Source: Loktanella sp. M215 (lineage in GTDB: Bacteria > Pseudomonadota > Alphaproteobacteria > Rhodobacterales > Rhodobacteraceae). From it: a stretch of 64,000 nucleotides of DNA. The position numbers were made by a program, and so were the translations under genes. The stretch covers positions 2,510,001 to 2,574,000 of the forward strand of contig NZ_WMEA01000001.1 of NCBI RefSeq assembly GCF_021735925.1, in the 5' to 3' direction. The notes beneath the pieces were generated by a model that searched no databases, had not been told where the DNA came from, and saw only the letters and a list, made by a program, of their open reading frames with translations. Below are positions 7,665-16,851 of the stretch, piece after piece; position 1 is the stretch's first letter; every line of letters begins with the position of its first letter.

Positions 7665-8300
7665 ATGTTCGGCCTAGGCTGGAGCGAGATGATCCTGATC
7701 GGGATCGTGGCCCTGATCGTGATCGGGCCAAAAGACCTTCCGAACATGTTCCGCGAGTTAGGGCGCATGAGCGGCAAGGCCCGTGCAATGGCGTCCGAAT
7801 TCCAGCGCGCCATGGAAGCCGCCGCCGACGACAGCGGCATGAAGGACATCAGCAAGTCCATACAAGCCGCCGCAAATCCTGCGAAATTCGGCACGGACAA
7901 GCTGAAGCAGGCTGCGGGCATGACTCACAAGCCGGGGTCCGAGACCGCCAAGCTGTCAGAGGAGCGTCAGGCCGCCAAGGACAAGATCGCGGCTGCCACT
8001 GCGAAAGCGGCGGAGGAACGCCGCGCCCGTGAACTGGCGGCGTCTGATGCGGCCGAACTGTCCGAAGAGCCCGAATACGAAGAAAGCCCGCGCGCCGCAG
8101 CCTTGACCGCGGCGGTGAATGCGGCCCCCGCGACCCGGACGCAGGCAGCGACGCCCGCGGCCAAGCCGAAGGCCGCCGCCAAACCCAAGGCCGTGCCAAA
8201 AGCCAAGGCAGCGGCCAGCCCGAAGGCGTCCGCGACAGTAAAGACGCCCGCCAAGCCCGCGAAACCGCGGACAAAAAAGACCCCAACAGGTGATGCATGA
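7665..8300 (+). CDS. tatB: Sec-independent translocase subunit TatB
   Basis: A 211-residue protein with the TatB N-terminus MFGLGWSEMILIGIVALIVI, then GPKDLPNMFRELGRMSGKAR, the diagnostic proline hinge and amphipathic helix. The C-terminal ~100 residues are low-complexity Ala/Lys/Pro with near-repeats of PKAAAKPKA. This makes it longer than E. coli TatB (171 aa); long, variable tails are common in alphaproteobacteria. It overlaps tatC by 4 bp (ATGA). Confidence 0.93.
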   Translation: MFGLGWSEMILIGIVALIVIGPKDLPNMFRELGRMSGKARAMASEFQRAMEAAADDSGMKDISKSIQAAANPAKFGTDKLKQAAGMTHKPGSETAKLSEERQAAKDKIAAATAKAAEERRARELAASDAAELSEEPEYEESPRAAALTAAVNAAPATRTQAATPAAKPKAAAKPKAVPKAKAAASPKASATVKTPAKPAKPRTKKTPTGDA

Positions 8301-9175
8301 GCGCCCTTGACGAGCTGGAAGACAGCGCCGCGCCCTTGATGGAGCACCTGACCGAACTGCGGTCGCGCCTGATCAAATCCCTGCTAGCCTTCGTAGTCGG
8401 GATGATCATCTGCTTCACGGTCTGGAACCCGATCTTCGACTTCCTCACCCGGCCACTCTGCACGGCCCTCGATGCCGAAGGTCAGGACTGCGGCCTGATC
8501 TTCATCGCGCTGGAAGAAGGCTTCTTCGTCGCGATCCAGATTTCGCTGCTGGGCGGTCTTTGCCTGTCGTTTCCCTACATCGGCTACCAGATGTGGCGCT
8601 TCGTGGCGCCGGGCCTGTACAAGTCCGAAAAGGGCGCGTTCCTCCCGTTCCTCGTGGCTTCTCCCTTCATGTTCTTCCTCGGCGCGGCCTTCGCCTATTA
8701 TGTGATCACGCCGCTGGCGTTCAACTTCTTCCTTGGTTTTCAGCAGGGCGGCACCCTGACCGACGGTCCGGAAAGCACCACGCAGGCCGCAGGTCTGCTG
8801 TTTCAGGGGTCTGCCAAGGCCTACCTGAACCTGACGATCAAGTTCATCGTGGCCTTCGGGTTGTGCTTCCAGCTGCCGGTTCTGCTGACCTTGATGGGCA
8901 AGGCGGGCCTCGTGAGCGCTGCGGGCCTGCGCAACACCCGGAAATATGCCGTCGTCGGAATCCTGCTGATGGCAGCGCTGGCGACTCCTCCGGATGTCGT
9001 CAGCCAGGTGATCCTCTTCACGGTGATCTACGGGCTTTACGAGATCTCGATCCAGCTGGTCGCCCGTATCGAACGTATCCGTCTGGCCGAACTGCGCGCC
9101 AGTGGGGCCGTGGGCGAGGATGAAGACGAGTTCGGCAACCCGCTGCACCCTGTGGACGAGGACGAAAAGCCTTGA
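8297..9175 (+). CDS. tatC: twin-arginine translocase subunit TatC
   Basis: A 292-residue polytopic protein with six membrane helices and the TatC signatures APLMEHLTELRSRLIKS at the N-terminus, FLTRPL and FVAPGLYKSEKGAFLPF. TatC recognises the twin-arginine signal with TatB. The start overlaps tatB (ATGA). The acidic C-terminal tail (EDEDEFGNPLHP) is cytoplasmic. A functional Tat system would be needed if any cofactor-loaded enzyme here were exported, but the cox proteins show no Tat signals. Confidence 0.96.
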   Translation: MSALDELEDSAAPLMEHLTELRSRLIKSLLAFVVGMIICFTVWNPIFDFLTRPLCTALDAEGQDCGLIFIALEEGFFVAIQISLLGGLCLSFPYIGYQMWRFVAPGLYKSEKGAFLPFLVASPFMFFLGAAFAYYVITPLAFNFFLGFQQGGTLTDGPESTTQAAGLLFQGSAKAYLNLTIKFIVAFGLCFQLPVLLTLMGKAGLVSAAGLRNTRKYAVVGILLMAALATPPDVVSQVILFTVIYGLYEISIQLVARIERIRLAELRASGAVGEDEDEFGNPLHPVDEDEKP

Positions 9176-10014
9176 CCGATCCGCTGGAACGGATTGCCGC
9201 AGCCCTTGAACGGCTGCGGCCCGGCCCCGCCACGCTTCCCGACGTCGACGCGGCAGGGGCCTTCGTGTGGCACGCGGACCCGGATCTTCTGGACCCGGTG
9301 GCGCGGGTCAGTCGCATCGACGTGGGCCTGCTGGTCGGGATTGATCGGTCGCGCGATACGCTGATGGCGAACACGGAACGCTTCGCCCGGGGCCTTCCGG
9401 CCAACAACGCCTTGCTCTGGGGCGCGCGGGGCATGGGAAAATCAAGCCTCGTCAAGGCGATCCACGGCAAACTTTACGCGGATCACCCGGACCTGAAGAT
9501 CATCGAGATCCAGCGCGAGGACCTGCCCAGCATCGGTCGCCTGCTGCACCTGCTGCGGGATGCGTCACAGCAGTTCATCCTGTTCTGCGATGATCTGTCC
9601 TTCAGCCACGACGACAGCCACTACAAGTCGCTGAAGGCCGTACTGGACGGCGGGATCGAGGGGCGGCCCGACAACGTGATCCTTTACGCCACCTCGAACC
9701 GCCGCCACCTGATGCCCCGCGACATGATCGAAAACGAGCGTGCCACTGCCATCACTCCTGGCGAGGCGGTCGAGGAAAAGGTCAGCCTGTCGGACCGTTT
9801 CGGCCTGTGGCTGGGGTTTCACCCCTGCGATCAGGATCAGTATCTGGCGATGATCCGCGGCTACGTCGACGCCCATGGTATCGACATCGACGACGCCACC
9901 CTGCGGGCCGAAGCGATCGAGTGGCAGGCCACCCGCGGCAGCCGGTCCGGCCGGGTCGCCTGGCAGTATTTCACAGACCTCGCCGGCAGGCGCGGCGTGA
10001 ATCCGCAGCCCTAG
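9172..10014 (+). CDS. DUF815-family AAA-type ATPase
   Basis: A 280-residue cytoplasmic protein starting at a TTG that overlaps the tatC stop (TTGA). The family is recognised by the Walker A loop LLWGARGMGKSSLVKA near residue 90, Walker B-like FILFCDDLSF, ILYATSNRRHLMPRD (sensor 1) and the basic/acidic SDRFGLWLGFHPCDQDQYL segment. DUF815 ATPases have no settled function. Their placement right after tatC suggests co-transcription with the translocase. Confidence 0.88.
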   Translation: MTDPLERIAAALERLRPGPATLPDVDAAGAFVWHADPDLLDPVARVSRIDVGLLVGIDRSRDTLMANTERFARGLPANNALLWGARGMGKSSLVKAIHGKLYADHPDLKIIEIQREDLPSIGRLLHLLRDASQQFILFCDDLSFSHDDSHYKSLKAVLDGGIEGRPDNVILYATSNRRHLMPRDMIENERATAITPGEAVEEKVSLSDRFGLWLGFHPCDQDQYLAMIRGYVDAHGIDIDDATLRAEAIEWQATRGSRSGRVAWQYFTDLAGRRGVNPQP

Positions 10015-10050
10015 GTCGAAATGCTGGCCCAATCCGTCCCGTAGGCGCCA

Positions 10051-10076
10051 GTCCTCGCTTTTTTCCAAATACTCCC
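10051..10076 (-). repeat. dispersed intergenic element, copy A (GAAAA-GCGAGGA subtype)
   Basis: Read on the minus strand: GGGAGTATTTGGAAAAAAGC followed by GAGGAC. It is nearly identical to the core at 22830-22851. It lies between the convergent DUF815 and nlpD genes and is bracketed by GGCGCC hexamers at 10044-10049 and 10089-10094. Confidence 0.55.
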
Positions 10077-10098
10077 AGCGGAGCGTCCGGCGCCAATC

Positions 10099-11331
10099 CT
10101 ACAGGAAGTCGTTCGGATCGACGGACTCCAGTCCACGCCGCACCTCGAAGTGGACAAAGCTCGGGCTGCCCGACTTTACCTTGCCCAGCGTGCCACCGCG
10201 CGACACGGAATCGCCCTTGGACACGTTCAACCCTTCAAGGTTGGTATAGACCGTCAGCAACCCGCCCGCGTGCTTTATCACGACGATCGCCGTGCCGCTG
10301 GTGTCTGTCGTCACGGCGGCCACGGTGCCTGCATCCGCAGCCTTGACCGTTGTGCCGGCGGGGGCGCCGATGTCGATGCCCTCGTTCTTGCCGGGGGCAT
10401 AGTCGCGGATGATGCTGCCGGCGACGGGCCGCACGAACTGGCCATCACTGGTCGGTGCGGCAGGCGCTGGGGCCGGCGTGGGGGCTGGTGGCGGCGCTGG
10501 GGTCGCCGTGCGGGGCGGTGCCGCGTCCAGTGACGGGGCCGGCGGCACGGCGGCAGCGGGAAGGGGCGCAGAGGGGTTTTCCCGCGGCAAGGGCGCCGCG
10601 GCAGAGGGCGGCACCGGCGATCCGCTGCCCAGTCCGGGCGCGACCAGCGGTCCGCCCGTGGGGTCCGCGGGCCGGTCGTTTTGCGGAATCAGCAGGTATT
10701 GCCCGTCACGCACCTCGAGGTTCCCGCTCAACCCGTTCCACGAGGCCAGCGTTTCGACAGGCACGTTATAGAGCCGGCTGATCGAAAAGGCCGTCTCGCC
10801 GGGCTGGACCTTGTGCCGGATCGGCTCCGCGCCGGTCACCCCACCTTGGGGGATGGGGGCGAGGCCGCCTTGCAGAGGCGGATCGCTGGCGACACGGCCG
10901 AGCGCGGTGGTGGCGATGGCGCTGACGTCCACCGGCTGGATCGGACCGGTCGAGACGGCACCCGTCGCGGGCGACGGTTCTGCGACGCGGCCGGGCAGGG
11001 CCACGACCTCGCCCTGTTGCAGGGCCTTGTCGGTCGGCGCGCCGTTATAGCTGGCCAAGGCGGCTGCATCGAGGCCAAGGCGCCCCGCGATGCTGCCGAT
11101 GGTATCGCCGCGCCGGGCCACCACCACCTGATAGCCGGGGTAGGAGATGATGCCGCGATCGTCTGGCTGGGGCCGGTCCGGCAGGTTGGCGACGGCGGGA
11201 GAGGTGTCGAAACCGCCCGCATTGTCGCGCAGGTCAAGGTCCGGCAGGCCGCCGGCGCAGCCCGCGAGAAGTGCTGCGGCAGAAGCGGTCAGCGCCAGAC
11301 GGCGCGCTGCGGAAATCGTGATCGAACTCAT
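10099..11331 (-). CDS. nlpD: NlpD/EnvC-like LysM-LytM lipoprotein (probable amidase activator)
   Basis: Start at the ATG complementary to 11329-11331 (AGGACC site); upstream ATGs at 11349 and 11385 are less likely. The 410-residue lipoprotein has lipobox LLAGC at about residue 23. Two LysM domains follow (YQVVARRGDTIGSIAGRLG and HKVQPGETAFSISRLYNVP), then a long Pro/Ala linker and a C-terminal M23/LytM domain. The zinc-binding residues appear lost: the usual HxGxD reads NEGID and the usual HxH reads FVHFEV. Such degenerate LytM domains activate cell-wall amidases rather than cutting peptidoglycan. It is the last gene of a surE-pcm-nlpD set. Confidence 0.9.
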   Translation of the reverse strand: MSSITISAARRLALTASAAALLAGCAGGLPDLDLRDNAGGFDTSPAVANLPDRPQPDDRGIISYPGYQVVVARRGDTIGSIAGRLGLDAAALASYNGAPTDKALQQGEVVALPGRVAEPSPATGAVSTGPIQPVDVSAIATTALGRVASDPPLQGGLAPIPQGGVTGAEPIRHKVQPGETAFSISRLYNVPVETLASWNGLSGNLEVRDGQYLLIPQNDRPADPTGGPLVAPGLGSGSPVPPSAAAPLPRENPSAPLPAAAVPPAPSLDAAPPRTATPAPPPAPTPAPAPAAPTSDGQFVRPVAGSIIRDYAPGKNEGIDIGAPAGTTVKAADAGTVAAVTTDTSGTAIVVIKHAGGLLTVYTNLEGLNVSKGDSVSRGGTLGKVKSGSPSFVHFEVRRGLESVDPNDFL

Positions 11332-11403
11332 GGGCTCTGGTCCTGTCATGGCTGTGCCGCGCGTCGGGCGAGAGTGCCCCGTCAAAAGGGCGTTGCCCCG
11401 GTT

Positions 11404-12042
11404 CTAGTCCTGACCGATCCCCTCGATCAAGGGCACAAACCGGACCGGGCGCAATTCCTCGTAGTCAAAGCCTTTTTCCAGCCGTGTGACGCGGATCAGG
11501 CTTTGCACCGTGTCCGATTGTCCGACCGGCAGCACCATGATCCCGCCCACGCGCAACTGCGCCAGCAGCGGCCCGGGCGGGTCTTCGGCCGCGGCGGTCA
11601 GCAGGATGCGGTCGAAGGGCGCCTGTTCGGCCAGGCCGTAACTGCCGTCGGCGGTGATTGCGGTGATATTGGCGATGCCCATGGCGTCGAAGACTCCCTG
11701 CGCCTCGGTCACCAGCCGCTTGAAGCGGTCGATGGTATAGACCCGGCGTGCCAGCTGGCTGAGGATCGCGGCCTGATAGCCGGAGCCTGTGCCGACCTCC
11801 AGCACCTTGTGGCGCGGCTGCACGTCCAGCGCCTGCGTCATCAGACCGACGACCGAGGGTTGGCTGATTGTCTGCCCGCAGGCGATCGGCAGGGGCGTAT
11901 CCTCGTAGGCACGCTCCGCGAACAGGCCGCGCACGAACGCGGCCCGGTCGATCTTTTCCATGGCGGTCAACACGCGGGCGTCGGTGACGCCCTTGCTGCG
12001 CAGGGCAAACAGGAATTGCATCTTGGTCTGTGCGTCCGTCAC
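11404..12042 (-). CDS. pcm: protein-L-isoaspartate O-methyltransferase
   Basis: Start GTG (12040-12042), overlapping the surE stop by 4 bp (GTGA); the frame extends further upstream but only inside surE. The 212-residue enzyme methylates isoaspartyl residues in damaged proteins using S-adenosylmethionine. Visible motifs: [20 protein letters not shown] (substrate-side motif), [19 protein letters not shown] (SAM-binding motif I), ITADGSYGL and [13 protein letters not shown]. It is translationally coupled to surE, as in many bacteria. Confidence 0.95.
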   Translation of the reverse strand: MTDAQTKMQFLFALRSKGVTDARVLTAMEKIDRAAFVRGLFAERAYEDTPLPIACGQTISQPSVVGLMTQALDVQPRHKVLEVGTGSGYQAAILSQLARRVYTIDRFKRLVTEAQGVFDAMGIANITAITADGSYGLAEQAPFDRILLTAAAEDPPGPLLAQLRVGGIMVLPVGQSDTVQSLIRVTRLEKGFDYEELRPVRFVPLIEGIGQD

Positions 12043-12833
12043 CCGCCCTGTCGCCCGAACTGGTCCGACAGGCGGTCGAACGCATCGTGCGCCGTCAGAT
12101 CGCAGCGCAGCGGCGTGACCGAGATATAGTCGTCGAGGTTCGCCGCCGCATCCGTGCCTTCTACCGTGCGAGTCTGCTGATCGCCGCCGCGCACCCACAG
12201 GAACCGGCGGCCAGAAGGGGCCAGTTGCGCCTCCACCCGGTGATGCACACCGCGCCGCAGGCCCTGTTTCGTCAGGCGCATCCCCTTCACTTCTGCCGCA
12301 GGGACGGGGGGGAAATTCACGTTATAGAACAGCGGGTAGTCGTCGTTGTCCCAGAAGGCGTCGTCCATCAGGCGGCGCAGCACTTCCGCCCCCGCCGAGG
12401 CGGCCTCAAACGGATCCTCCAGCTTGACGTTGCGGGGACCATAGAACTGCGACAGGGCGATGGACCGATAGCCCTGCAGTGCCCCTTCCATGGCCGCGCC
12501 GATAGTCCCGGAATAAAGCACGTTTTCGGCGGCGTTGTTGCCACGGTTCACGCCCGACAGGATTAGGTCGGGGGGCGAATCCGCCATGACGTCGTAGATG
12601 CCAGCCATCACGCAGTCGGCAGGCGTGCCTTCGGCGGCAAAACGGCGCGGCCCGAACTCGGAAATCATCGTGGGGTGGGTATAGCTGATGCAGTGCCCGA
12701 CGCCGGACTGCTCGAACGCGGGGGCCACGGTCCAGACCTCGCCCTCCGGCCCCGCCAGATCGCGGGCCAAAGCGTCCAGCACGACAAGGCCCGGCGCGTT
12801 GATGCCGTCGTCATTGGTAATCAGAATCCGCAT
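12039..12833 (-). CDS. surE: 5'/3'-nucleotidase SurE
   Basis: Start at the ATG of [10 protein letters not shown]. The 264-residue metal-dependent phosphatase acts on nucleoside monophosphates. The metal-binding signature NDDG is at residues 6-9, followed by [16 protein letters not shown], the [20 protein letters not shown] loop with the conserved Ser/Asn, and AMEGALQG. It is the first gene of the surE-pcm-nlpD run on the minus strand. Confidence 0.96.
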   Translation of the reverse strand: MRILITNDDGINAPGLVVLDALARDLAGPEGEVWTVAPAFEQSGVGHCISYTHPTMISEFGPRRFAAEGTPADCVMAGIYDVMADSPPDLILSGVNRGNNAAENVLYSGTIGAAMEGALQGYRSIALSQFYGPRNVKLEDPFEAASAGAEVLRRLMDDAFWDNDDYPLFYNVNFPPVPAAEVKGMRLTKQGLRRGVHHRVEAQLAPSGRRFLWVRGGDQQTRTVEGTDAAANLDDYISVTPLRCDLTAHDAFDRLSDQFGRQGG

Positions 12834-12929
12834 GAATGCCCCGGTTAGTCTGGTCCGCACAGGCTAGGCCGGGCGGGTGGGATCGGCAAGCCGTGGGCGC
12901 AGTTTCCGTCGCGCTGTGGCATTGTGGAA

Positions 12930-13574
12930 TCAGCCCCGGACGGTCTCCAGCAGGCGCGTGGCCTCGGCGTCGGGCGTGGTCAGCGCTCCTCGGTCCTCGC
13001 CGGGGAAAAACCGCGCGCGCAGGGCGGTGGGCATGGGGGCGGGTGCGATGACAGTGACCCGCGGGCCGGTGCGCGCGGTTTCGGCCTGCCAGGACCGGAC
13101 CAGCGCCATCTGCGCGGCCTTGGTGGCGCCGTAGGTGCCGTAGAACTTCTGCCCCGACACCGTGTCATCGCAAAAGACCGCATGCCCTGCGGTGCCCAGC
13201 AGGGGGGCCACGTAGGACATCAGGCGCTGCGTGGCCGTCACGTTGACATCGACGGAGGACGCGAAGTCCTTGGGCGCGATATGGCTGGCGGGGGACAGGG
13301 GGGCTGCGTGGATCGCCGTATGTACCCACAGATCCAGACGGCCCCAGCGGTCGTGGATGCCGCGGCACAGCTGTTGCATCGCGGCATCGACGGTCACGTC
13401 CATCGGCGCCAGCGTCGCCTGGCCGCCCTTGCCTTGGATGGCGTCGTCAAGCTCTTCCAGCGCGCCGACGGTGCGCGCCACGGCGACGATATGAAACTCG
13501 GGAGCCAGCGCCTTGGCGATGGCCGCGCCGAACCCGCGCGAGGCGCCGGTGATCAGGGCAATCTTGTCAGTCAT
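12930..13574 (-). CDS. short-chain dehydrogenase/reductase (SDR), substrate unknown
   Basis: A 214-residue Rossmann-fold protein. The cofactor motif ALITGASRGFGAAIA (TGxxxGxG) is at residues 6-20, and the active-site pair YGTYGATKAA gives Y-x3-K. The usual NAG motif reads VHTAIHA and the catalytic Ser region reads VFCDDTVSG, so the tetrad is partly altered. SDRs of this short type are often found beside purF/cvpA/radA in Rhodobacterales. The substrate cannot be named. Confidence 0.85.
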   Translation of the reverse strand: MTDKIALITGASRGFGAAIAKALAPEFHIVAVARTVGALEELDDAIQGKGGQATLAPMDVTVDAAMQQLCRGIHDRWGRLDLWVHTAIHAAPLSPASHIAPKDFASSVDVNVTATQRLMSYVAPLLGTAGHAVFCDDTVSGQKFYGTYGATKAAQMALVRSWQAETARTGPRVTVIAPAPMPTALRARFFPGEDRGALTTPDAEATRLLETVRG

Positions 13575-13616
13575 GGCAGCGTCTTTGCCCCACGGGGCCA
13601 GCGCTGTCCAGTGGCA

Positions 13617-13871
13617 TCAGGCGGCGTCGGGCAACGTCAGATCAAAGGTCTGGCCGCGGTGATCGCGCAGTTGCACCTGTCGCGGCGTGATCGCCGTGAT
13701 GGTCAGGCCGCCGACCTTGTCACCGGCGGCGATCTTGTGAATGTCGCCGTCGCGCATGCGGATCAGGGCGCTGTCACCCTGTGGGCCGGTAAACAGGCCG
13801 ATCACGGTGATCGCATCCAGCGGCAGTTTCGTCGTGCTTTGGGCCATCTGGCCGACGGTCTTGGCAGTCAT
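13617..13871 (-). CDS. small hypothetical protein, possible PilP/GspC-HR-like beta domain
   Basis: An 84-residue protein with no signal peptide. The pattern LDAITVIGLFTGPQGDSALIRMRDGDIHKIAAGDKVGGLTI (described here; residues ~18-58) has the rhythm of the homology region of GspC/PilP domains (GD-x-V/I-x-G, then a hydrophobic strand and a 'V-L-x-D' type turn, here VQLRDHRG). No type II secretion or pilus genes surround it, so the resemblance may be only a small beta-barrel fold. It lies 42 bp upstream of the SDR gene on the same strand. Confidence 0.55.
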   Translation of the reverse strand: MTAKTVGQMAQSTTKLPLDAITVIGLFTGPQGDSALIRMRDGDIHKIAAGDKVGGLTITAITPRQVQLRDHRGQTFDLTLPDAA

Positions 13872-13888
13872 GGTCTAGGGTCCCCTCA

Positions 13889-13910
13889 GATGACGGGGGG
13901 ATGCGTCATC
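13889..13910 (-). other. short inverted repeat between a small gene and the decayed mscS
   Basis: GATGACG...CGTCATC with 7-bp arms and an 8-bp G-rich loop. It sits 17 bp upstream of the 84-residue gene and downstream of the mscS remnant. It could be a leftover terminator stem or an operator; no T-run follows it. Confidence 0.3.
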
Positions 13911-14011
13911 TTCCTGCCGATGAAAAGGGGCGTAGGGCAAAGTGCGCGCGCCCCGCAGGAAACTGCCGGTCTTGTGCTGCAGTGCGGCAGGTTCTGGCTG
14001 ACCCGGCGCCG

Positions 14012-14533
14012 TCAGGACGATCCGGTCCGGTGATCCGACGGGGGCCGCGGCACCGCGGCCTTGCCCGCAGGCCAGCCCCCGCGCTGACGCGACGGGTCGC
14101 CGTCGGTCACCTCGGTCTGGTCGTGGAACAGGTGCACTTGTGTGGGATAGATGTCCGGATTCGGGATCACGACGCGCCGCCCGTCATAGGTCTTGATCAG
14201 CGTGGCGCACGTCTCGATCCGCTCGAAAGTATCTTCCTGGCCGCCGCTGACGATCTGGTCGCCGACGTTGAACGGTTGCCGCAGCAGGATCAGGATATCC
14301 GCCAGCATGTCCTGCAGAATGTCTCATTGAAGGCGAAACGACCGATCTACACCAAGGCTGCCCAGCAGATCGGCGGGCGTCATGCTGGGCGCGATGATCG
14401 TGACGGCCAGCATGATCCCGAAGACAAGGACCGCCAACACCACCAGCACCACAATGATATTAGGCAAGAGCTTGATCAGACCGTTCAGCCAAATCTGCAG
14501 TATCGTGAACGACAGAGCTGTGTTTGCCTTCAC
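14012..14533 (-). pseudogene. decayed small-conductance mechanosensitive channel (MscS family)
   Basis: The 5' part (14324-14533) encodes a membrane helix (LLPNIIVVLVVLAVLVFG) running straight into APSMTPADLLGSLGV. That is the end of TM2 in this family, so about 60 residues between TM1 and TM2 seem deleted. The pore helix that should read roughly SVAIGFAF is scrambled by small indels and meets an in-frame TGA at 14324-14326. The frame then resumes as DILQDMLADILILLRQPFNVGDQI, a clear MscS signature, and continues to RRVVIPNPDIYPTQV. After that it loses similarity and the C-terminal beta and alpha-beta domains are absent. It is non-functional as a channel. Confidence 0.8.
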
Positions 14534-14600
14534 CTATAGGTGCCCGTTCGCGCGAACATGAGTCGTTCAAAGCGGGGTCGGACGCTGGGTAACGAAGGGC

Positions 14601-15011
14601 CTAGCCGAACAGGGGCGTGCCGTCTTCTTTCAACAGCGCGCCCGTCGGTTGCCGTTCCAGCAGGGGCAGGACGGCTTCGGACGGCCGGCACAGGGCCACG
14701 CCGCGCGTCGTGCAGACGATGGGCCGGTTCACGAGGATCGGATCGGCGACCATCGCATCCAGCAGCGCATCGTCCGACACGTCATCAGCGGTCAGTCCCA
14801 GCGCCGCGGCCGGGGTGCCTGAGACCCGCAGCGCCGCGCGTGGTGTCAGGTCCGCCGCCGCAAACAGCGCCTGCAACTGGGTTCGTGTCCACCCCGTCGC
14901 CAGATAGTCGACGACAACCGGCTCTGTCCCGGTCGCCCGGATCGCCGCAAGCACGTTGCGCGACGTGCCGCAGTCAGGATTGTGAAAGATCACGGTCGCC
15001 ACATTGTCCAT
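14601..15011 (-). CDS. arsC: ArsC-family arsenate reductase (glutaredoxin-type)
   Basis: A 136-residue thioredoxin-fold protein with IFHNPDCGTSRNVLAAI (catalytic Cys at residue 14) and the later NRPIV and CRPSE segments that hold the arsenate/glutathione-binding Arg residues of the E. coli plasmid ArsC type. It reduces arsenate to arsenite with glutaredoxin. No arsB or arsR is nearby, so it may be a housekeeping paralogue. The end of a dispersed repeat (AGAAGAAGG) directly abuts the ATG and may supply its ribosome site. Confidence 0.9.
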   Translation of the reverse strand: MDNVATVIFHNPDCGTSRNVLAAIRATGTEPVVVDYLATGWTRTQLQALFAAADLTPRAALRVSGTPAAALGLTADDVSDDALLDAMVADPILVNRPIVCTTRGVALCRPSEAVLPLLERQPTGALLKEDGTPLFG

Positions 15012-15069
15012 CCTTCTTCTGGTCGCAAATACTTCGGGGGGACGGCGCAGCCGGGGGGGCTGGCCCCCC
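15012..15069 (-). repeat. dispersed intergenic element, copy B (ACCAGAAGAAG subtype) with G/C hairpin
   Basis: On the minus strand there is a GGGGGG-CCAG-CCCCCC hairpin, a spacer, then CCCCCCGAAGTATTT, a GCG triplet and ACCAGAAGAAGG immediately before the arsC start codon. It lies between purF and arsC. Confidence 0.7.
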
Positions 15070-15081
15070 TGCGACGCCAGC

Positions 15082-16605
15082 CTATTCCGCAGCCGTCCGT
15101 GTGATGAATCCGCGTTCGATCATGTCAGACGGCGCCACCGGGTAATCGCCGGAGAAGCAGGCATCGCAATACTGCGGCGATGCGTTGTTGCGCCCGCCGG
15201 ACTCACCCACGGCACGGTAAAGCCCGTCCATCGAAATGAACTTCAGCGAATCCACGCCCAGATGGTCGCGCATTTCGTCCTCGGTCATGGTGGCGGCCAG
15301 CAGCTTGTCCCGCTCTGGCGTATCGACGCCGTAGAAGCAGGGCCACTGGGTGGGTGGCGATGCGATCCGGAAATGCACCTCTGCCGCGCCGGCCTCGAGG
15401 ATCATCTCCTTGATCTTCTGGCTGGTGGTGCCGCGCACGACGCTGTCGTCGACAAGGATCACGCGCTTGCCGCGAATCAGGGCGCGGTTCACGTTCAGCT
15501 TCAGCCGCACGCCCATGTTGCGGATCTGCTCGCTGGGTTCGATGAAGGTCCGGCCCATGTACTGGTTGCGGATGATCCCCATCGCGTAGGGGATGCCCGA
15601 TTCCAGCGAAAACCCGATCGCAGCCGGGGTGCCGCTGTCGGGCACGGGGCAGACGAGGTCGGCATCCACGGGCGCCTCTTTTGCCAGTTCCCGGCCGATT
15701 GCCTCGCGCGTTTCATAGACGGAACGCCCGCCGAGGATGCTGTCGGGGCGGCTGAAATAGACATGCTCGAAAATGCAGAACCGCGGTTTGGCCCGGCGGA
15801 AAGGATAGTGCGACTGCACGCCGTCTTCGGCGGAAATCACGACCATTTCGCCCGGCTCGACTTCGCGGACGAAATCGGCACCGACGATGTCCAGCGCGCA
15901 GGTTTCCGACGACAGCACCCAGCCGTCGCCCAGCTTGCCCAGCACCAGCGGGCGCACACCCAGCGGATCGCGGCAGCCGACCAGTTTCGACTGGGTCATG
16001 GCGACGACGGAAAACGCCCCTTCGACCTTGCGCAGCGCCTCTTCCATGCGGTCGGGGATCGTGCGTCCCATGGACCGGGCCATCAGGTGGATGATGCATT
16101 CCGAATCGCTGGACGACTGAAAAATCGAACCGCGCTCGATCAATTCCTTCCGCAGGGCGACGGCGTTGGTGATGTTGCCGTTGTGGGCAATCGCAGCACC
16201 GCCCATCGAAAATTCGCCAAAGAACGGCTGCACGTCGCGGATCGCCGTCTGGCCCTTGTGGCCGGCGGTGGAATAGCGGACGTGCCCGATCCCCAGGGTG
16301 CCGGGCAGCATCGCCATCATGTCGGCGCTGGTGAAGTTGTCGCGCACAAGGCCCATGCGGCGGGCCTGATTAAACCCGGTGTGGGTGTCATAGGTGACAA
16401 TGCCGCCTGCCTCTTGCCCGCGATGTTGCAAAGCATGCAGGCCGAGGGCCACGAAATTGCTCGCCTCGGTGATGCCGACGACACCGAAGACACCGCACTC
16501 TTCGTGCAGCTTGTCGCCATCGGGGTCGAAGGGATGGGCCGGCAGGTCCGCAAGGCGGTCCGGGGCGGTGGCATTGATGGTCGCGGGAGGGGTCGCTTCT
16601 GGCAC
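15082..16605 (-). CDS. purF: amidophosphoribosyltransferase
   Basis: The 507-residue enzyme makes 5-phosphoribosylamine from PRPP and glutamine, the first step of purine synthesis. The glutaminase nucleophile is Cys37 in LHEECGVFG, so a ~36-residue propeptide is probably removed. Class II glutaminase features (HVRYSTAGHKG, AHNGNITN) are followed by the PRPP loop VILVDDSVVRGTTS. It is downstream of cvpA in the radA-cvpA-purF arrangement, though an opposite-strand permease gene now lies between cvpA and purF. Confidence 0.97.
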   Translation of the reverse strand: MPEATPPATINATAPDRLADLPAHPFDPDGDKLHEECGVFGVVGITEASNFVALGLHALQHRGQEAGGIVTYDTHTGFNQARRMGLVRDNFTSADMMAMLPGTLGIGHVRYSTAGHKGQTAIRDVQPFFGEFSMGGAAIAHNGNITNAVALRKELIERGSIFQSSSDSECIIHLMARSMGRTIPDRMEEALRKVEGAFSVVAMTQSKLVGCRDPLGVRPLVLGKLGDGWVLSSETCALDIVGADFVREVEPGEMVVISAEDGVQSHYPFRRAKPRFCIFEHVYFSRPDSILGGRSVYETREAIGRELAKEAPVDADLVCPVPDSGTPAAIGFSLESGIPYAMGIIRNQYMGRTFIEPSEQIRNMGVRLKLNVNRALIRGKRVILVDDSVVRGTTSQKIKEMILEAGAAEVHFRIASPPTQWPCFYGVDTPERDKLLAATMTEDEMRDHLGVDSLKFISMDGLYRAVGESGGRNNASPQYCDACFSGDYPVAPSDMIERGFITRTAAE

Positions 16606-16851
16606 GGGGCAGCTCCGAATCCTTGGAAGTTAGGCGCGTCTTAACGCGTCTGTCCGCCCGTGTCACGAGACTGATACATCCATCGTCATCACAACCGGTA
16701 CGTTTTTGCCGCAGCGCAGCAATCAGGTGCGACAGCCTGTGTTGACGCAAGATTGGAACCTGCGACGTGGTGTCGCGTTAGGGTGGTTGTAATCGTAATC
16801 TGTCCCAACGGGTGGTTTTTTGCCCTGTCTCCAGCCCATGTCAGGCCATCC

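Noticed and set aside
7967-8347. CRISPR or tandem repeat in the tatB tail
   Set aside because: The Ala/Lys/Pro codon runs look repetitive but have no regular unit or spacers; they are low-complexity protein coding.
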